NCBI GenBank assembly: GCA_041689775.1 | Contig: JBDNFP010000318.1 | Location: forward strand, 1 to 8,790 | From: JBDNFP01 sp041689775 | Lineage (GTDB): Bacteria > Bacteroidota > Bacteroidia > Cytophagales > Spirosomataceae | Direction: 5' to 3' | Length of the DNA: 8,790 nucleotides | Shown: one piece after another, positions 6,247-8,790 of the stretch | Layout of the letters: the number at the start of each line of letters is the position of its first letter | Numbering within the stretch: position 1 is the first letter of the stretch | Position numbers and translations under genes: made by a program | Notes under the pieces: model-generated | What the model was told of the DNA's origin: nothing | What the model saw: the letters and a program-made list of their open reading frames with translations, nothing else | Databases searched by the model: none

Positions 6247-6352
6247 TAAGTACTAAGGCAGAATTAGTTTGTATTATTAATTTAGTCAAATCAATGGCTA
6301 ATATTCTCTATATCAAATATTTATAAAAATATAACAGCTACAAGCTAATAGC
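6247..6352 (-). repeat. Intergenic repeat copy B (inverted partner of 142-247)
   Basis: The reverse complement aligns without gaps to 142-247 at 91 of 106 positions. Exact identity runs over 6258-6283. The copy fills most of the 230-base gap between obgE and the esterase gene; the rest of that gap holds no ORF I would call. The hairpin of copy A is kept here on the minus strand (6333-6356) with three changes that leave G-U pairs, but its T-tract is broken by A's. On the plus strand no T-run follows it, so it does not look like an obgE terminator. Confidence 0.7.
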
Positions 6353-6428
6353 TATCAGCTACTTATGTTAGTATTGTTGGGTACTTTAGCCATTATCCAT
6401 CCATTTAACTGTGTCTCTTCCCGGGGCG

Positions 6429-6446
6429 CGCAAAGTATACTATGCG
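6429..6446. promoter_or_regulatory. Near-perfect palindrome over the esterase start codon
   Basis: Bases 6429-6446 read CGCAAAGTATACTATGCG, an 18-bp palindrome broken by a single A/A pair. It contains the ATG at 6442-6444. It could be a protein-binding site or, in mRNA, a hairpin that hides the start codon. Both are inference. Confidence 0.3.
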
Positions 6447-8790
6447 TTTACTAGTCATTGTAGTTATTACTTTACTTGGGTCTACGCCTCGCCAAGCATA
6501 CGGGCAAATAAGCATTAGCTTCCCTACCAGTCGTACTGTTCTTCAGCGAGATAAAAACAACTCTGCTACTGTTTATATCCGTGGAAGTTACTCCCAACCT
6601 ATTGATCGGGTCGAGGTTCAGCTACGGGCAATAAATGGCGGTAATACCTCCAATTGGATCACTATTATAAACAACCCGCAAGGTGGTACCTACGCCGGGA
6701 AATTTGACTGGACCGGGGGGTGGTACGAAATGGAGGTACGTGGCTGGCTGGGAGAACAACACATAGGAAGTGTAACTCTGGATCGTATAGGTATTGGTGA
6801 AGTATTTATTCTGGGTGGTCAGTCGAATGCCCAAGGATACTTCAATTATGGAGGACCCGGAGCCAACGATGACCGGGTTAATTGTGTAAATTATAGTAAT
6901 GTCAATTCCACAACTTATTCAGAGCTCCCTACTCCCGAGTTCATCCATTTGGATGCAGGATCGAATGTATCACCACGCGGAGCATCTGCCTGGGCTTGGG
7001 GTAGGCTAGGCGACCACCTCACCCAACGACTAGGGGTTCCAATTTTATTTTATAATATCGCGTGGTACGGATCTTCCATCCGGAACTGGCGTCAAAGTAT
7101 TGACGGGACTGCCTACTCAGCATACAACGGGGAAGCTTTTATTCCGGACAGAATGCCCTATGGCAACCTCAGGTTAGTTTTACAACAATACGTGTCTATT
7201 ACGGGAGCCCGGGCTATTTTATGGCAACAAGGTGAAGCGGACAATTTTGCTAATACCTCGTCTGATGCCTATAAAAGTGACTTAAATGCTATTATTACCC
7301 AAAGCAGATCAGAAACCGGACGAAACTTATCCTGGGTTATTGCTCGCTGTTCTTACGATAATCAGCGGGGTACCAACCCCCAGGTAGTAGGTGCCCAGGA
7401 CGAAGTAGTCGCTACTACTCCCAATGCCTTCAAAGGGCCCGATGCCGATAAAGTACAAAGCCCCCGGCCCGACGGTGTCCATTTTCAAGGGCAAGGTCTG
7501 GTTGATTTAGGAGACGCTTGGAACACCGCTCTGAATGATGCCTTTTTTACTCAATCGCAACCTTTCAAATCAGCACCCTCCCCGACGATACGTGTAAGCT
7601 GCGCTGGCAATAATAATTTATCCCTTACCATTGAGGGAGGAAGCTACAACACTGTAAGCTGGAATAATGGCCAGGGAGAAGCTACTATTTCGGTTGGTGA
7701 GGGAAGATATTCGGCCAAAGTAAAAGATGCCTCTGGCAATATTTTTACAACTCCGGAGGTAGTAGTACCCGGGCAAGTACAACCCGGAAAACCCACTATA
7801 AACGTGGAAGGCTCCCGTCTCCTTTGTCAGGGAGGAACAGTAAACTTAAATTCTTCAATAAATGAAAATATTCGCTGGAATACCGGACAAACCGAACCAC
7901 GCATTCAAACTGGTATCGCGAGTAATTTTTCTGTAACAGCTTCGAATATTTATGGGTGCACTTCTACTTCTGATCCCGTAAATATTGAAGTATTCTCTGC
8001 ACCACCACCTCCCAAACCAAGTATTACGGCATTAGGAGCAACAACTTTTTGTGAGGGCGAACAAGTGATTTTACAAAACAACCAGGATACTAAGAGTGTT
8101 TGGTCAAATGGGATAGAAGGCCGCTCTCTGCCTATTCAGCAAAGCGGCGAGTTCCGGGTACGCTCCATTGATACTAATGGCTGCCAATCCCCAGAATCAG
8201 AACCTATTCAGGTGATCGTCAACCCAAATCCAGCCAAGCCACAAATTAATCTGAACGGAAGTCCCACGCTCTGTGCAGGCGAAATCGTAACTCTATATTC
8301 TAACTATCAAAGTAATAATCAATGGAGCAATAGCTCATCCAAGTCTTTGATTGTTGTCAATACATCAGGCATATATAGTGTTTCGGTTACTAATGAAAGT
8401 GGGTGTAAATCTACCTCTGAACCCGTTCAAATTAAAGTCACCCCCCTGCCTGCTACCCCGAATATTACTAGCCTTGGCGTGACCACCTTTTGTGAAGGTG
8501 GTCAGGTAATTCTGCAATCAGACCAAAATGCACGAAACATATGGTCTAATGGGCAAGAAGGACAATCCATAGTCATTTCCAGAACGGGTGAATTTAGGGT
8601 ATATGCCGTAGGTAATGCTGGTTGTCAATCTCCTGAGTCTGAACCTGTGCTAATCACTGTAAATCCTATTCCGGCTAGACCGCAAATAGGCATTAGTGGA
8701 AACACTACCTTTTGTGCGGACAAGAACATTACGCTTACTACCAACTACAAAAATAACATACAATGGAATACTAATGCATCAACACCCTCC
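6442..8790 (+). CDS. Secreted SGNH/SASA-type carbohydrate esterase with Ig-like repeats (3' end outside window)
   Basis: The frame stays open for 783 codons to the window edge. Residues 1-21 are a Sec signal peptide (MRLLVIVVITLLG core, cleavage after QAYG). Residues 22-115 form a beta-rich domain including TVLQRD, echoing the MVLQRD of sialate O-acetylesterases. The SGNH/SASA catalytic domain (about 116-365) has block I GEVFILGGQSNAQG with nucleophile S128, block II around AWYGSSIRNW (G210), block III WQQGEAD (261-267) and block V PDGVHF with D344 and H347. The triad is complete. The family removes acetyl or other acyl groups from sugars; the real substrate is unknown. From about 374 come Ig-like domains, described separately. 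A T9SS sorting domain would be expected at the missing C-terminus. The ATG at 6442 is the start that places the signal peptide at the N-terminus. Confidence 0.88.
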   Translation, partial: MRLLVIVVITLLGSTPRQAYGQISISFPTSRTVLQRDKNNSATVYIRGSYSQPIDRVEVQLRAINGGNTSNWITIINNPQGGTYAGKFDWTGGWYEMEVRGWLGEQHIGSVTLDRIGIGEVFILGGQSNAQGYFNYGGPGANDDRVNCVNYSNVNSTTYSELPTPEFIHLDAGSNVSPRGASAWAWGRLGDHLTQRLGVPILFYNIAWYGSSIRNWRQSIDGTAYSAYNGEAFIPDRMPYGNLRLVLQQYVSITGARAILWQQGEADNFANTSSDAYKSDLNAIITQSRSETGRNLSWVIARCSYDNQRGTNPQVVGAQDEVVATTPNAFKGPDADKVQSPRPDGVHFQGQGLVDLGDAWNTALNDAFFTQSQPFKSAPSPTIRVSCAGNNNLSLTIEGGSYNTVSWNNGQGEATISVGEGRYSAKVKDASGNIFTTPEVVVPGQVQPGKPTINVEGSRLLCQGGTVNLNSSINENIRWNTGQTEPRIQTGIASNFSVTASNIYGCTSTSDPVNIEVFSAPPPPKPSITALGATTFCEGEQVILQNNQDTKSVWSNGIEGRSLPIQQSGEFRVRSIDTNGCQSPESEPIQVIVNPNPAKPQINLNGSPTLCAGEIVTLYSNYQSNNQWSNSSSKSLIVVNTSGIYSVSVTNESGCKSTSEPVQIKVTPLPATPNITSLGVTTFCEGGQVILQSDQNARNIWSNGQEGQSIVISRTGEFRVYAVGNAGCQSPESEPVLITVNPIPARPQIGISGNTTFCADKNITLTTNYKNNIQWNTNASTPS
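7789..8790 (+). repeat. Tandem Ig-like domain repeats inside the esterase gene
   Basis: At least four full repeats of 73-75 residues (about 222 bp) and part of a fifth begin near residue 450. The first Cys of each is at 462, 537, 611, 684 and 758. A Trp follows exactly 17 residues later in all five (479, 554, 628, 701, 775). A second Cys comes 27 residues after that Trp in the four complete repeats (506, 581, 655, 728), in a GC motif. Each ends in a VNPxPAKPQI-like linker. The paired cysteines probably form a disulphide in an exported beta-sandwich. Repeats 2 and 4 are the most alike (42 of 69 residues identical by hand count). Confidence 0.85.

Noticed and set aside
7789..8790. The regular 222-bp periodicity as a possible CRISPR or non-coding satellite array.
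   Set aside because: The frame is open throughout and the conserved positions are at the protein level, so this is a domain repeat within a gene.
1..8790. Transposase, integrase, toxin-antitoxin, CRISPR-Cas or other defence genes.
   Set aside because: None of the proteins carries motifs of such systems, and no tRNA or rRNA sequence was recognised in the gaps.

Overview
The window looks like a chromosomal segment from a Bacteroidota bacterium, most likely order Cytophagales (Spirosoma/Dyadobacter-like). This is inferred from gene content and sequence style, not from a database match. The supporting signs are a DUF3127 protein, a probable type IX secretion (T9SS) C-terminal domain, adk directly followed by obgE, TAnnTTTG-type -7 promoter boxes, and starts with no clear Shine-Dalgarno sequence.

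Layout. Positions 1-121 probably hold the 3' end of a rightward gene, followed by a hairpin/T-tract. An intergenic repeat (copy A, 142-247) lies next. A leftward block then runs from 3371 down to 366: a sensor histidine kinase, its OmpR-type response regulator, and a DUF3127 OB-fold protein with its own promoter and a strong terminator. A divergent promoter region (3372-3546) separates the kinase from a rightward gene for an exported, highly charged protein with a T9SS-like C-terminal domain. That gene ends at a strong terminator. Adenylate kinase (adk) and the GTPase gene obgE follow, with a hairpin terminator between them. After obgE comes copy B of the intergenic repeat (6247-6352), in inverted orientation. 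The window ends inside a large secreted SGNH/SASA-type esterase gene (6442 to the edge) that continues into tandem Ig-like repeats.

How the genes may work together. The kinase and regulator form a two-component system that presumably senses an envelope condition. The divergent exported protein is its most obvious candidate target, because a TTTAACA direct repeat with 10-bp phasing sits between the two promoters. adk and obgE are housekeeping genes. The esterase is probably a surface or secreted enzyme that removes acyl groups from glycans.

No phage, CRISPR, transposase or defence system is visible. The less ordinary items are the inverted pair of about 106-bp intergenic repeats flanking 6 kb with a hairpin whose differences keep RNA pairing, the alternating A/B repeat structure of the esterase with fixed Cys-Trp-Cys spacing, and an SSB-like acidic tail on the DUF3127 protein.
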